From JBBRHQ01 sp963781345 (lineage in GTDB: Bacteria; Actinomycetota; Thermoleophilia; Solirubrobacterales; 70-9), in contig CAWAFQ010000013.1 in assembly GCA_963781345.1 (NCBI GenBank), forward strand, positions 62,001-126,000: DNA of 64,000 bases. Reading direction: 5' to 3'. The notes under the pieces are model-generated. The model had not been told where the DNA came from. It ran no database searches and worked only from the letters and a program-made list of their open reading frames with translations. Made by a program: the position numbers and the translations under genes. Shown here in pieces: positions 1-9,151 of this stretch. Numbering within the stretch: the stretch's first letter is position 1; every line of letters starts with the position of its first letter.

Positions 1-1
1 C

Positions 2-661
2 GACGTGCGGCCGGCGTGGCAGGTTCTGGCCGAGGTCTCGGCGGCGCTTGGACACGAGACGGGGATCGAGTCGGCCCCGGAGGCCCTTGCCGCGGTGGTC
101 GAGGCGGTGCCGTTCTACGCGGGGATCACCGACGGCGAGATCGGCGGGCGCGGAGTTCGCTGGCAGGAGCGGGATCAGGCGCCCGGGGCGCTCCCCGCAG
201 CCGGGCCTCGGGAGGTTCCCGACCTCGACGACCCGGCTCGGACATCTGCCGAGGGCGAGGCCGGGGGCCCCTCTCGAAAAGCACAGTCTTCCCTCGAGGG
301 GCCCCCGGCCTCGCCAACGGACACGCCTGGCGGGACGCTCAGACTCGGGACGTACAGAGATCTATGGGCGGGGCCTGTGACGGAGCTGAATTCCGCGCTG
401 CGGTTCCTCGAGCCGAGGCAGCGGGTCGAGGTGTCTCCGGGGGATGCGGAGCGTCTCGGCCTCAGCAATGGCGATGAGGTCCTCGTCGGCAGCAATGGGA
501 CGAGGGTCGCGGCGCGGGTCGCGATCCGGGAGCGGATGGCGGAGGGGGCCTGCTTTCTGATCGAGGGGACGGCGGAGGGCAACGCGAATGCGCTGCTGGA
601 CGGGGCTCCGGCGATAGTGGAGATCGCGAAGGCACAGAGCGGATCGCCGGAGGCAGGATGA
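2..661 (+). CDS. nuoG: NADH-quinone oxidoreductase subunit G, C-terminal part (5' truncated)
   Basis: This is the 3' end of the large iron-sulfur/molybdopterin-fold subunit of complex I, cut by the window edge; the frame is open from base 2. The last ~100 residues look like a molybdopterin-dinucleotide-binding C-terminal beta domain (EVSPGDAERLGLSNGDEVLV is typical). Before it lies a low-complexity linker (about residues 60-110) encoded by a long DNA palindrome at 254-315, which looks like an in-frame insertion. The stop overlaps the nuoH start (ATGA), so the genes are translationally coupled. Identification rests on the C-terminal fold plus its place directly before nuoH-nuoN. Confidence 0.85.
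   Translation, partial: DVRPAWQVLAEVSAALGHETGIESAPEALAAVVEAVPFYAGITDGEIGGRGVRWQERDQAPGALPAAGPREVPDLDDPARTSAEGEAGGPSRKAQSSLEGPPASPTDTPGGTLRLGTYRDLWAGPVTELNSALRFLEPRQRVEVSPGDAERLGLSNGDEVLVGSNGTRVAARVAIRERMAEGACFLIEGTAEGNANALLDGAPAIVEIAKAQSGSPEAG
254..315. repeat. 20-bp perfect inverted repeat inside nuoG
   Basis: Arms at 254-273 (GGCGAGGCCGGGGGCCCCTC) and 296-315 are exact reverse complements, separated by 22 bases. The element is read in frame in nuoG and encodes a Gly/Pro/Ser-rich linker between folded parts. It could be an inserted palindromic element or simply GC-rich linker DNA. Confidence 0.8.
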
Positions 662-1659
662 CTGCGCCGCTCGCCGACACCGGCTTCACCGAGACGACCC
701 TGGTGCTTGTCGTCAAGCCGCTGGTGATCTTTGCGGTGTTCTTCGCGATCCTGCCGCTGCTCACGGTCCTCGAACGCAAGCTGATCGGGCGCTTCCAGCA
801 CCGCTATGGCCCCAACCGGGTCGGCCCCTACGGGCTCTTCCAGCCGCTTGCCGACGTCGGCAAGCTGCTCGGCAAGCAGGCCTTCCGCCCCGAGGGCGCG
901 ATCCCGGTGCTGTTCGTGCTGGGGCCGCTGCTGCCGATCCTCTCCGGGGTCCTCGCGATCGCGATCCTGCCCTTCGGCGACATCCAGGGCGACGTCGGCC
1001 TCTACGGGATCGACGTCTCGATCGGGATCCTCTACTTCTTCGCGGTCGGCTCGATCGCCTTCTACGGGATGCTGCTCGGCGGCTGGGCCTCGGGGTCGAA
1101 GTACAGCTTCCTCGGAGCGATGCGCTCGGCCGCGCAGCTGATCTCCTACGAGGTCGCGATGGGGCTCTCGCTGCTCGGCGTGATCATGATGGCCGGCTCG
1201 CTCTCGCTGGTCGACATCGTCAAGGCCCAGGGCCAGCTCTGGTACATCCTGCCCCAGATCCTCGGCTTCGTCATCTTCATGATCGCCGGCTTCGCCGAGA
1301 CCAACCGCGCCCCGTTCGACCTGCCCGAGGCCGACGCAGAGCTGGTGCAGGGATTCATGACCGAGTACGGCGGGATGCGGTTCGGGTCGTTCCTGCTGGT
1401 CGAGTACCTCGAGATCATGGTCGTCTCCGGAATCGCCGCGGCGATGTTCCTCGGCGGCTGGATGGGCCCGGGGCCCTCCTGGCTCGACCCGATCTGGATG
1501 CTGGCGAAGATGATGACCCTGGTCCTCCTCTTCATCTGGATCAGGGCGACACTGCCGCGGCTTCGCTACGACCAGCTGATGCGGCTCGGCTGGAAGGTGC
1601 TGCTGCCACTGGCGACGCTGAACGTGCTGGTGACGGCGGTGCTGGTGGTGGTCGCATGA
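658..1659 (+). CDS. nuoH: NADH-quinone oxidoreductase subunit H
   Basis: Membrane subunit of respiratory complex I that forms much of the quinone-binding chamber next to NuoB/D. The 333-residue length is normal. The family signature TNRAPFDLPEADAEL is present at about residues 213-227, followed by TEYGGMRF, and the protein is almost all hydrophobic helices (about eight). It starts with ATG overlapping the nuoG stop and ends overlapping the nuoI start (ATGA at 1656-1659), so it is firmly inside the nuo operon. Confidence 0.97.
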   Translation: MTAPLADTGFTETTLVLVVKPLVIFAVFFAILPLLTVLERKLIGRFQHRYGPNRVGPYGLFQPLADVGKLLGKQAFRPEGAIPVLFVLGPLLPILSGVLAIAILPFGDIQGDVGLYGIDVSIGILYFFAVGSIAFYGMLLGGWASGSKYSFLGAMRSAAQLISYEVAMGLSLLGVIMMAGSLSLVDIVKAQGQLWYILPQILGFVIFMIAGFAETNRAPFDLPEADAELVQGFMTEYGGMRFGSFLLVEYLEIMVVSGIAAAMFLGGWMGPGPSWLDPIWMLAKMMTLVLLFIWIRATLPRLRYDQLMRLGWKVLLPLATLNVLVTAVLVVVA

Positions 1660-2198
1660 GCGAGTTTCCCTACCTGCGCGACGAGAGCGTGATCGAGGTT
1701 CAGCGCGGCCCGGAGCCGGGCGGGCCCGGCGGCGCCTACCGCGCCTTCGGCGAGACGCTGCGGGGGTTGAAGACGACGCTCGGGCGCCTGATAGAGGGGC
1801 CGCTGACGATCCAGTACCCGGAGGAGAAGACGCCGGTGTATCCGCGCTTCCGTGGCCGCCACAAGCTGCACCGCTTCGAGGACACCGGGCTCGAGAAATG
1901 CGTCGGCTGCTCGCTCTGCGCCGCCGCCTGCCCCGCCGACTGCATCCGCGTCGTCGCCGCCGAGAACGATCCCTCCGATCGCGTCTCCGCCGGAGAGCGC
2001 TATGCCGCGGTCTATGAGATCAACCTCTCGCGCTGCATCTTCTGCGGCTACTGCGAGATCGCCTGTCCCTTCGACGCGATCACCATGGGTCACGACTACG
2101 AGATGTCCGACTACGACCGAGGCGACCTGATCTTCACCAAGGAGATGCTGCTCGCCGAGCCGATCGAGCGCACTCCGCTTCGCAAGGAGGGCGAGTAG
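1656..2198 (+). CDS. nuoI: NADH-quinone oxidoreductase subunit I (2 x 4Fe-4S)
   Basis: Peripheral-arm ferredoxin-like subunit carrying clusters N6a and N6b, passing electrons toward NuoB. Two classic motifs are seen: CVGCSLCAAACPADC near residue 81 and CIFCGYCEIACPFDAI near residue 127. At 180 residues it has normal length. It overlaps nuoH by four bases, and its TAG stop shares a base with the GTG start of nuoJ. Confidence 0.97.
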   Translation: MSEFPYLRDESVIEVQRGPEPGGPGGAYRAFGETLRGLKTTLGRLIEGPLTIQYPEEKTPVYPRFRGRHKLHRFEDTGLEKCVGCSLCAAACPADCIRVVAAENDPSDRVSAGERYAAVYEINLSRCIFCGYCEIACPFDAITMGHDYEMSDYDRGDLIFTKEMLLAEPIERTPLRKEGE

Positions 2199-2926
2199 TG
2201 GAGGAGGTCGTCTTCTTCGGGGCGGCGATCGGGGCGCTGGGCGGAGCGATCGCGGTGGTCGGCCTGCGCAACCCCTTCTACAGCGTGCTCGCGCTGATCG
2301 TCCACCTGATCTCGCTCGCGGTCCTCTTCCTGCTGCTGCACTCGGAGTTCGTCGCCGCCGCCCAGGTGGTCGTCTACGCCGGCGCCGTGATGGTGCTCTA
2401 CGTCTTCGTCGCCGCCTACGTCGGCGGCATCGAGGAGCCGGTCTGGGAGCCGATTCCGGGGCAGCGCCTGCTGGCGCCGCTGCTGGGAGCGGCGCTCTTC
2501 ATCGAGCTCTCGATCGCCGTCCTCGGCTCCTCCCTGAAGGCCCTCGGCACAGACGGCCCCCAAGTGGCCGACGGCTTCGGCGCCCCCTCCCGAATAGGCA
2601 CCCTGATGCTGGAGCGCTACCTGATCCCCTTCGAAGCAGCATCCCTCCTGCTGCTGATAGCGGCCGTCGGCGCCGTGGTCCTCGCCGCCCGCAGAGGCTC
2701 CGCGGAGGACGGCGGCGACGCCGGGGGCGCCGGGGTCCCCCCGCCGGGCACTCAGCGCGCCGCGCCGACCGGCACGGGGATCACCGCCGCGGCTGACCGC
2801 GGCGTCGCGCCCGCCGGGGGGCGCCCCGGTGCCCCCGGCGCAGGGGCCCTGCCTCGCGGCGTCGCGTCCGGGGCAGTTCCCCCGGCGCCCCCCCATCCCG
2901 GCACCAGTGGAGGAACGAACCACTGA
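2198..2926 (+). CDS. nuoJ: NADH-quinone oxidoreductase subunit J with long Gly/Pro/Ala tail
   Basis: Membrane subunit of complex I. The first ~165 residues hold five hydrophobic helices and the NuoJ-type stretch VVYAGAVMVLYVFVAAYVGG. The protein is 242 residues, longer than most NuoJ, because about 70 residues of Gly/Pro/Ala/Arg-rich tail follow the last helix; that tail is encoded by GC-palindromic DNA (about 2700-2890). GTG start at 2198 overlapping the nuoI stop; the end overlaps the nuoK ATG. Confidence 0.92.
   Translation: MEEVVFFGAAIGALGGAIAVVGLRNPFYSVLALIVHLISLAVLFLLLHSEFVAAAQVVVYAGAVMVLYVFVAAYVGGIEEPVWEPIPGQRLLAPLLGAALFIELSIAVLGSSLKALGTDGPQVADGFGAPSRIGTLMLERYLIPFEAASLLLLIAAVGAVVLAARRGSAEDGGDAGGAGVPPPGTQRAAPTGTGITAAADRGVAPAGGRPGAPGAGALPRGVASGAVPPAPPHPGTSGGTNH
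2719..2840. repeat. imperfect inverted repeat in the nuoJ 3' tail
   Basis: Arms 2719-2735 and 2824-2840 are reverse complements at 16 of 17 positions and flank further GC-rich near-palindromes. They lie in the part of nuoJ that encodes the low-complexity C-terminal tail, suggesting expansion by palindromic DNA. Confidence 0.6.
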
Positions 2927-3225
2927 TGCCCGTCGAGTGGTACATCGTCCTCTCCGCCCTCCTCTTCGCAATCGGCGCCGGCGGCGTCCTGATCCGCCGC
3001 AGCCCGCTGGTCATCCTGCTCTGCCTCGAGCTGATGCTCAACGCCGGCAACCTGGCCCTGGTCGCCTTCAGCCGCATGACCGGCAACGAGTCGGGGCAGG
3101 TGTTCGCGCTGATCGTGATGGTCGTCGCCGCCTGCGAGGTGGTCGTCGGCCTCGGGCTGATCGTCGCCATCTTCCGCCGCCGCCTGCCGCTGAACGTGGA
3201 TGAGCTCAGAGGGCTGAAGGGATGA
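2926..3225 (+). CDS. nuoK: NADH-quinone oxidoreductase subunit K
   Basis: Small (99 aa) three-helix membrane subunit of complex I, similar in fold to MrpC antiporter subunits. The helix-2 stretch LVILLCLELMLNAGNLALVAF contains the conserved membrane glutamate used in proton translocation (LELMLNA), and a second acidic residue is in AACEVVVGLGL. The ATG overlaps the end of nuoJ and its TGA overlaps the nuoL start. Confidence 0.96.
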   Translation: MPVEWYIVLSALLFAIGAGGVLIRRSPLVILLCLELMLNAGNLALVAFSRMTGNESGQVFALIVMVVAACEVVVGLGLIVAIFRRRLPLNVDELRGLKG

Positions 3226-5232
3226 GCGTCACCGCCTGGGCCTGGCTCGTGCTCGCATTCCCGCTCGCGGGGTCGATCGTCACCGGCCTCGGGTTCCGGG
3301 CCTTCCCCGCCCGCGTCGCCGGGATCATCGGCACGGCATCGATCGGGCTCGCGTTCGCCTGCGCCGTCGCCGCCCTGGCGACGATGCTCGGCGACCCGGC
3401 CGAGGCGCGCAGCTACACGTCGTCGCTGTGGGACTACGCCAACGCCGCAGGCCTCGACATCAAGCTCGGGATCCTGGTCGACCCGCTCTCGATGTTCATG
3501 ATCCTCGTGGTGACCGGGGTCTCGACCCTGATCCACCTCTACTCGTTCGGCTACATGCAGTCCGACCGCGGCTATCACCGCTTCTTCAGCTACCTCAACT
3601 TCTTCGTCTTCTCGATGCTGCTGCTGGTCCTCGCCGGCAACTTCGTCCTCCTGATCGTCGGCTGGGCCTTCGTCGGCTTCGCCTCCTACGCGCTGATCAG
3701 CTTCTGGTACCGGCGCGACGACCGCGACCGGCGCCGGGATGAAGGCGTTCGTGATCAACGTCGTCGGCGACATCGGCCTCACCCTTGCCGCCTTCCTGAT
3801 CTTCCGCGAGATCGGCTCATTCGACTACGGGACCGTCTTCGCCAAGGCGCCAGACGTCTTCAGCACGAACGAGTGGACCGTGGTCGCGATCTGCCTGCTG
3901 CTGCTGGTCGGCGCCTTTGCCAAGTCTGCGCAGCTTCCCCTCCACACCTGGCTCCCTGACGCGATGGAGGGCCCGACGCCGGTCTCCTCCCTGATCCACG
4001 CGGCGACCATGGTCACCGCCGGCGTCTACCTGATCGCCCGCACCCACGTCCTCTTCGGCCTCGCCCCGACCGCCGCCGACATCTCCGCCTTCGTCGGCCT
4101 GGCGACACTGCTGGTCGCGGGCACGATCGCGCTGGTGATGACCGACCTGAAGCGGGCGATCGCCTACTCGACGATGAGCCAGATCGGCTACATGGTCGTC
4201 GGCGTCTCGATCGGCGCCTTCAGCGCCGGGATGTTCCACCTGATGACCCACGCCTTCTTCAAGGCGCTTCTGTTCATGGCCGCCGGCTCGATCATCGCCG
4301 CGATGGCCAACCGCCAGGACATCGACGAGATGAGCGGCTTCGGCAAGGCGATGCGCTTTACCTCGATCATGTTCGTGGTCGGAGGCCTGGCGCTGGCGGC
4401 CTTCCCGCTGACCTCGGGCTTCTTCTCCAAGGACGAGATTCTCGGCTACGCCTGGGCCCGCGGCGGCTTCTACGGGATCTTCACGATCGGCGGCTACATC
4501 GGAGCGCTTCTGACCGCCGTCTACACCTTCCGCCTGATCTTCAGGGTTCTCCCGGGAACGCCGTGCAAGGAGGCGCAGGAGCTGATCGACACCGGCCACG
4601 TCGCCCACGAGGAGCCGCGCAACCCGGCGACGGGCGAGCTCGAGGACACCGACGTCGGCTTCCCCGGCGAGACGCACCACATCGCCGAGCAGTCGGCCTC
4701 GATGCGGGTGGCGATGGCGGTCCTGGGGTTTGGGGCGCTGTTCGCCGGCCTCGTCCAGGTCCCGGGGGTCGACCAACTGATCACCAGCTTCCTCGACCCG
4801 GTCTTCGCCGACTCGCCGCTGGTGGCGATCGAGCCCTCGGTGCTGGCCTCCTGGGAGGGCCTCGGCGTCGGCGCCGTGATCTCCCTCCTCGGGATCTACA
4901 TCGCCCACTACTGCTACGTCGCCCATCCCTCAACGCCGGCGGCCCTGCAGAAGCGGCTGCGGCCCCTGTATGAGCTCTTCGTCAACAAGTGGTACTTCGA
5001 CGAGGCGATCGACATTCTCATCGTCCGCCCGTCGCTTGCGGTCGGGCGCTTCGCCAACCGCACCTTCGAGCGGGTCGTCGTCGACGGCATCGTCAACGGC
5101 ACCACCGAGCTGGTCCGCGGCGCCGGCGGAGCCGTCCGCGGCGCCCAGTCCGGGTTCGTGCGCAGCTACGCACTGCTCCTCGTCGGCGGCTTCGCCGCCC
5201 TCGGCCTCTACTTCCTGATCGTGAGCAGCTGA
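3222..5232 (+). CDS. nuoL: NADH-quinone oxidoreductase subunit L, interrupted by a frameshift
   Basis: Antiporter-like proton-pumping subunit with the long lateral helix. The N-terminal part (3222 to about 3725) reads to FWYRRDDR; the rest continues one frame later with TGAGMKAFVINVVGDIG and runs to 5232. Joining the two gives an uninterrupted NuoL of about 670 residues. The simplest explanation is one extra G at 3726 (or two missing bases). Downstream the proton-channel helices are intact (FAKSAQLPLHTWLPDAMEGPTPVSSLIHAATMV is split only by normal spacing). Because complex I would lose its distal pump, a sequence error is likely, but a real frameshift cannot be excluded. Its stop overlaps the nuoM start (TGATG). 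Confidence 0.92.
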
Positions 5233-6746
5233 TGCTGAGCTTCCTGCTCTGGACGCCGTTCGCCTTCGGGGTCGTCGGGTTCTTCCTTCCGAAGAGGGCG
5301 GTCGGCTGGTGGGCGGTCGTAGGCACCCTCGCCACCCTCGGCCTCTCGATCGCCCTCGTCGCCGACTTCGACTCCGGCGCCTCGGGTCTGCAGCACGCGA
5401 TCGACATCACCTGGATCTCGGGCCTCGGCGTCGACTACAGCCTCGGGATCGACGGCCTCAACCTCTTCCTCGTCCTCCTGACCTCGGTCGTGTGGGTCGG
5501 CGGGACCGCGTTCGCGGCGATGCGCGAGCAGGAGCGCCCGCAGATGTTCTTCTTCCTCATGCTGCTGGCGCAGACGGCGATCCTCGGCGCCTTCCTCTCC
5601 CAGGACCTGCTGCTCTTCGTCCTCTTCTTCGACCTGATGCTGGTCCCGTTCTACTTCCTCTTCGGCGCCTGGGGGACCGACCGCGAGGGTGGCCCGAGCG
5701 CCTGGTCGGCGACGCTGAAGATGATCGTCTTCACCCTCGTCGGCTCGCTGCTGATGCTGGTGGCGGCGATCGCGACGGCGATCATCTCCGCCGACGGCGG
5801 CCACATCACCTTCTCGATCGCCCAGCTTCAGCAGCACCCGCTCAGCGACGGCAGCCAGCGCTGGATCTTCTGGTTCTTCGCCGCCGCCTTCCTGATCAAG
5901 ATGCCGGCCTTCCTCGTCCACGGCTGGATGCCCGACGCCTACCGCGCGGCGCCGCTGCCGGCGCTGATCGTCTTCGCGGCGGTGCTCTCGAAGGTCGCCG
6001 CCTACGGGTTCCTGAAGATCGTGCTTCCGCTGTTCCCGGCGGCGACGATCCAGTTCCAGGAGGTGATCCTGGTGATCGCCGTCGCCTCGGTCCTCTACGG
6101 CTCGGTGATGGCCTTCACCCAGGACAACGTTCGTCTGGTCGCCGGCTTCTCATCGATCGCCCAGCTCGGCTTCATCACCCTCGGCATCTTTGCCCTGCGC
6201 CCCGACGGCGCCGATGGGGCGATTCTGCAGATGGTCAACCACGGCCTCGTCGTGGCGCCGCTGATCATCATCATCGCGATCCTCGCCGAGCGCAGCGGCA
6301 CCGAGGACCTGACGAAGATGGGAGGGATGGCGACCCGCGCGCCGGTCCTCGCGGTCCTCTTCCTGATCGTCACCCTGGCGACCCTGGCGATGCCCGGCTC
6401 GGCCAACTTCATCGGCGAGTTCTACATCCTCAACGGCCTCTTCCAAGCGAAGATCGTCTACGCGATCGTCGCCATCTCCGGCGTCGCCATGGCCGCCTAC
6501 TACGCGCTTCGCCTCTACCAGCGGACGATGCACAACCGCCGGCCCGACGGGGTCGAGTCGCGAGAGATCTCGCGACTCGACGGGCTGGTGATGGTGCCAC
6601 TCGTTCTCTGCATCCTCGGGCTGGCGCTCTACCCGAACCTGATCCTCAGCCGCAGCGAGAAGTCGAGCGCCGCGGCGGTCGCGGCGGCGAGCGGGGGCCA
6701 GCCGACTCCCGAGATCACGACCACTGCTCAGGTGAGCCGGAGATGA
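5232..6746 (+). CDS. nuoM: NADH-quinone oxidoreductase subunit M
   Basis: Antiporter-like membrane subunit of complex I, 504 residues with about 14 helices. The conserved membrane glutamate/lysine region appears as LFFDLMLVPFYFLFGAWG, and AFLIKMPAFLVHGWMPDAYR matches the central proton-channel helices. ATG at 5232 overlaps the nuoL stop, and the TGA at 6744-6746 overlaps the nuoN ATG, so a separate upstream start is unlikely. Confidence 0.97.
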   Translation: MLSFLLWTPFAFGVVGFFLPKRAVGWWAVVGTLATLGLSIALVADFDSGASGLQHAIDITWISGLGVDYSLGIDGLNLFLVLLTSVVWVGGTAFAAMREQERPQMFFFLMLLAQTAILGAFLSQDLLLFVLFFDLMLVPFYFLFGAWGTDREGGPSAWSATLKMIVFTLVGSLLMLVAAIATAIISADGGHITFSIAQLQQHPLSDGSQRWIFWFFAAAFLIKMPAFLVHGWMPDAYRAAPLPALIVFAAVLSKVAAYGFLKIVLPLFPAATIQFQEVILVIAVASVLYGSVMAFTQDNVRLVAGFSSIAQLGFITLGIFALRPDGADGAILQMVNHGLVVAPLIIIIAILAERSGTEDLTKMGGMATRAPVLAVLFLIVTLATLAMPGSANFIGEFYILNGLFQAKIVYAIVAISGVAMAAYYALRLYQRTMHNRRPDGVESREISRLDGLVMVPLVLCILGLALYPNLILSRSEKSSAAAVAAASGGQPTPEITTTAQVSRR

Positions 6747-8266
6747 TCGCCGCCTTCAACGCCCCCCACATCGACTACGCCGGCCTCTCGCCGGTGATCG
6801 CCCTGACCGCGGGCATCGTCATCGTCCTCGCGGCCGCGGTCTTCGACATGCTGCGGAGGATCGCGCCGGAGCTGACGCTGATGGCGCTGGCGGCGACGGC
6901 CGGCTTGCTGATCTGGCAGTGGAACGACCCCCAGGACCTCGTCTCCGGAGCGCTTCGCCTCGACGACCTGGCGATCTCGATCTCGCTGATCTGCATCCTC
7001 GCGGCCGCGATCACGGTCCTGCTCTCGGTCCGTGAACCGGCTGTCGATCACGCCGGCTCGGGCGAGTACCACGCGCTCCTGCTCGGCTCCGTGCTGGGGA
7101 TGGTCCTGCTATCCCAGGCACAGAACCTGATCACCTTCTTCGTCGCCATCGAGACGCTCTCGATTCCGCTCTACGTCCTCTGCGCGACCAACCTGCGCCG
7201 GGCCGGGTCGCTGGAGTCGGGGCTCAAGTACCTGATCATCGGCTCGCTCGGCTCGGCGACGCTGCTCTACGGGATGGCCTTCGTCTACGGCGGCTCCGGC
7301 GCGGTCGACTTCACCGGGATCGCCGCGGGGATCGGGAGGGAGGGCGTCCTCGGCGATCCACTGATAGGGGTCGGGATCGCGCTGACGGCGGTCGGCCTCG
7401 CCTTCAAGACCTCGATCGCCCCCTTCCACCAGTGGACCCCCGACGTCTACCAGGGGGCGCCGACCCCGGTCACCGCATTCATGGCGGTGGCGACGAAGGC
7501 GGCGGCCTTCGCCGTCTTCATCCGCTTCTTCGACGTCGCCCTGGCACCGTCCTCCGGTGACTGGGACATCGCCCTCGCCGTGCTGGCGGCGATCTCGATC
7601 GTCGTCGGCAACGTCGGCGCGATCGCGCAGACATCGCTGAAGCGAATGCTCGGCTACTCCGGTGTAGCCCAGGCCGGGTACATGCTCGGCGGCCTCGTCG
7701 TCGCCTCCGAGGAGGGGGTCAACGCTCTCGTCTTCTACCTCGCCGTCTACACGCTGATGAATCTCGCCGCCTTCGCCGTGATCATCGCCCGCGAGCGCGA
7801 GACCAGCGACGGCGACGAGATCGCCTCGGTCGAGGGCCTCGCCGCCGAGCGCCCGCTGCTGGCGTGGCCCCTGACGATCTCGATGCTCGGCCTCGCTGGA
7901 CTTCCGGCGACCGCGGGCTTCATCGGAAAGCTCTACCTGATCGAGGCCCTGGTCAGCGGCGATTTCACCTGGCTCGCGGTCTTCATCGCCGTCGGGACGA
8001 TGATCTCGCTCGTCTACTACCTGCGGGTCGTCGCCGCGGTCTGGGCGCGACCCTCGCAGGAGCCGGTGGAGCCGGCCGCTGCGGTCCCGGCGATCGCCGG
8101 CGCCTCACCAGAGGCCGACCCGATCGACCCGGACGCGGGGACGCGCGCCTACCTCCTCGCCCCGGCCCTGCTGGCAGCGGCGGGGGTCGTCGTCTTCGGG
8201 ATCATCCCCGAGCCGCTGGTCCGCTTCGCCGAGCACGCCGGCGCCTCGATTGCCCCCTTCCTCTAG
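6743..8266 (+). CDS. nuoN: NADH-quinone oxidoreductase subunit N
   Basis: Third antiporter-like subunit of complex I, 507 residues. Typical motifs are VAIETLSIPLYVLCA, then AFKTSIAPFHQWTPDVYQGAPTPVTAFM, which carry the conserved membrane glutamate and lysine. It closes the nuo operon. Its 3' end overlaps by four bases the 3' end of the convergent nitroreductase-like gene, leaving no room for a classical terminator. Confidence 0.97.
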   Translation: MIAAFNAPHIDYAGLSPVIALTAGIVIVLAAAVFDMLRRIAPELTLMALAATAGLLIWQWNDPQDLVSGALRLDDLAISISLICILAAAITVLLSVREPAVDHAGSGEYHALLLGSVLGMVLLSQAQNLITFFVAIETLSIPLYVLCATNLRRAGSLESGLKYLIIGSLGSATLLYGMAFVYGGSGAVDFTGIAAGIGREGVLGDPLIGVGIALTAVGLAFKTSIAPFHQWTPDVYQGAPTPVTAFMAVATKAAAFAVFIRFFDVALAPSSGDWDIALAVLAAISIVVGNVGAIAQTSLKRMLGYSGVAQAGYMLGGLVVASEEGVNALVFYLAVYTLMNLAAFAVIIARERETSDGDEIASVEGLAAERPLLAWPLTISMLGLAGLPATAGFIGKLYLIEALVSGDFTWLAVFIAVGTMISLVYYLRVVAAVWARPSQEPVEPAAAVPAIAGASPEADPIDPDAGTRAYLLAPALLAAAGVVVFGIIPEPLVRFAEHAGASIAPFL

Positions 8267-8727
8267 GCCTGGCCGCCCCGGGGCCGAGGCTCGAGGATGA
8301 CCAGAGGGATCTCGCGGTCGGTTCGCTCCTGGTAGTCGCGGTAGCCCCCGTAGGTCGCGACTGCCTTCGGCCATAGGCGCTTGCGCTCGTCGGCACTGGC
8401 CACCCGGGCATGCACCGGCCGCTGCTCGGCGCCGACCTGGATCGACGTGTCGGGGTGCGCACGCAGGTTGTGAAACCAGGCGGGGTTCTTCGGGTGGCCC
8501 CCCTTGGAGGCGATGATGACCACGTCCTCACCGTCGCGGAAGTAGGTCAGCGGCGTCGTCCGGTGGGCGCCGCTGCGGGCTCCGACATGGTCGAGCAGCA
8601 GTGTCGGCGGGGCCCCCGGAAACCGGTGCCCGACACGACCGCCGGTGGCCCGGTAGACGGTCGCGTGCAGGCCCATCGCGTAGCGGAGGACGGGCCAGAG
8701 GCGGTCGGTCACGTTCAACGGGTCCAT
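8263..8727 (-). CDS. nitroreductase/deazaflavin (F420)-dependent oxidoreductase family protein
   Basis: 154 residues resembling the Ddn-like split-beta-barrel family of actinobacteria, which bind F420 or flavin and reduce quinones or nitro compounds. Supporting features are TLLLDHVGARSGAHRTTPL (the strand and Gly-Arg-x-Ser-Gly region typical of the family), VVIIASKGGHPKNPAWFHNL, and a C-terminal basic/aromatic segment with YQERTDREIPLVIL. The substrate is unknown. It is convergent with nuoN and about 65 bp from the divergent VOC gene. Confidence 0.85.
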   Translation of the reverse strand: MDPLNVTDRLWPVLRYAMGLHATVYRATGGRVGHRFPGAPPTLLLDHVGARSGAHRTTPLTYFRDGEDVVIIASKGGHPKNPAWFHNLRAHPDTSIQVGAEQRPVHARVASADERKRLWPKAVATYGGYRDYQERTDREIPLVILEPRPRGGQA

Positions 8728-8791
8728 TGGCGCACCTCAAGCGTGCCACATCGGAGTGCGCTGACGGCGGCGGCGTGCAAGGGTCTCGGGC

Positions 8792-9151
8792 GTGCTCCAG
8801 CATGTCTCGATCGAGATCCCGGAGGCCGAGGCCGAGGCCAGCGTGGAGTTCTGGTCGCTGCTCGGCTTCGATCAGGTGGAGCCCCCGGAGGCGCTCGCCG
8901 GCTACGTCACCTGGGTCGAGCGGTCCGGCACCCAGATCCACCTGATCCACACCGACTCCGCAACGATTCCCGTGCTGGGCCACGTCGCCGTCGTCGCCCC
9001 CGATTTCCAGGCGACCTTCGACCGCGTCGCCGAGGCCGGCTTCGAGATCGAGGAGTCCCGCCAGCTCTGGGGCGAGCGGCGGGCGTTCGCGATCGCTCCC
9101 GCCGGCCACCGGGTCGAGCTGATGGCGGCTCCTCCCCCGGCCGCCGTCTAG
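8792..9151 (+). CDS. VOC (glyoxalase/bleomycin-resistance fold) family protein
   Basis: 119 residues with the paired beta-alpha-beta-beta-beta modules of vicinal-oxygen-chelate proteins: LQHVSIEIPEAEAEASVEFW opens module one and LGHVAVVAPDFQATFDRVAEAG opens module two. Metal-ligand candidates are His4, His around residue 50 (IHLIHTD) and the C-terminal Glu in HRVELMA. GTG start at 8792. Its last four bases overlap the convergent GGDEF gene. No specific substrate can be assigned. Confidence 0.85.
   Translation: MLQHVSIEIPEAEAEASVEFWSLLGFDQVEPPEALAGYVTWVERSGTQIHLIHTDSATIPVLGHVAVVAPDFQATFDRVAEAGFEIEESRQLWGERRAFAIAPAGHRVELMAAPPPAAV

Noticed and set aside
5309..6745. A long upstream extension of the nuoN frame through nuoM
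   Set aside because: That part reads as Arg/Pro/Asp-rich noise in the alternate frame of nuoM. The real nuoN starts at 6743.
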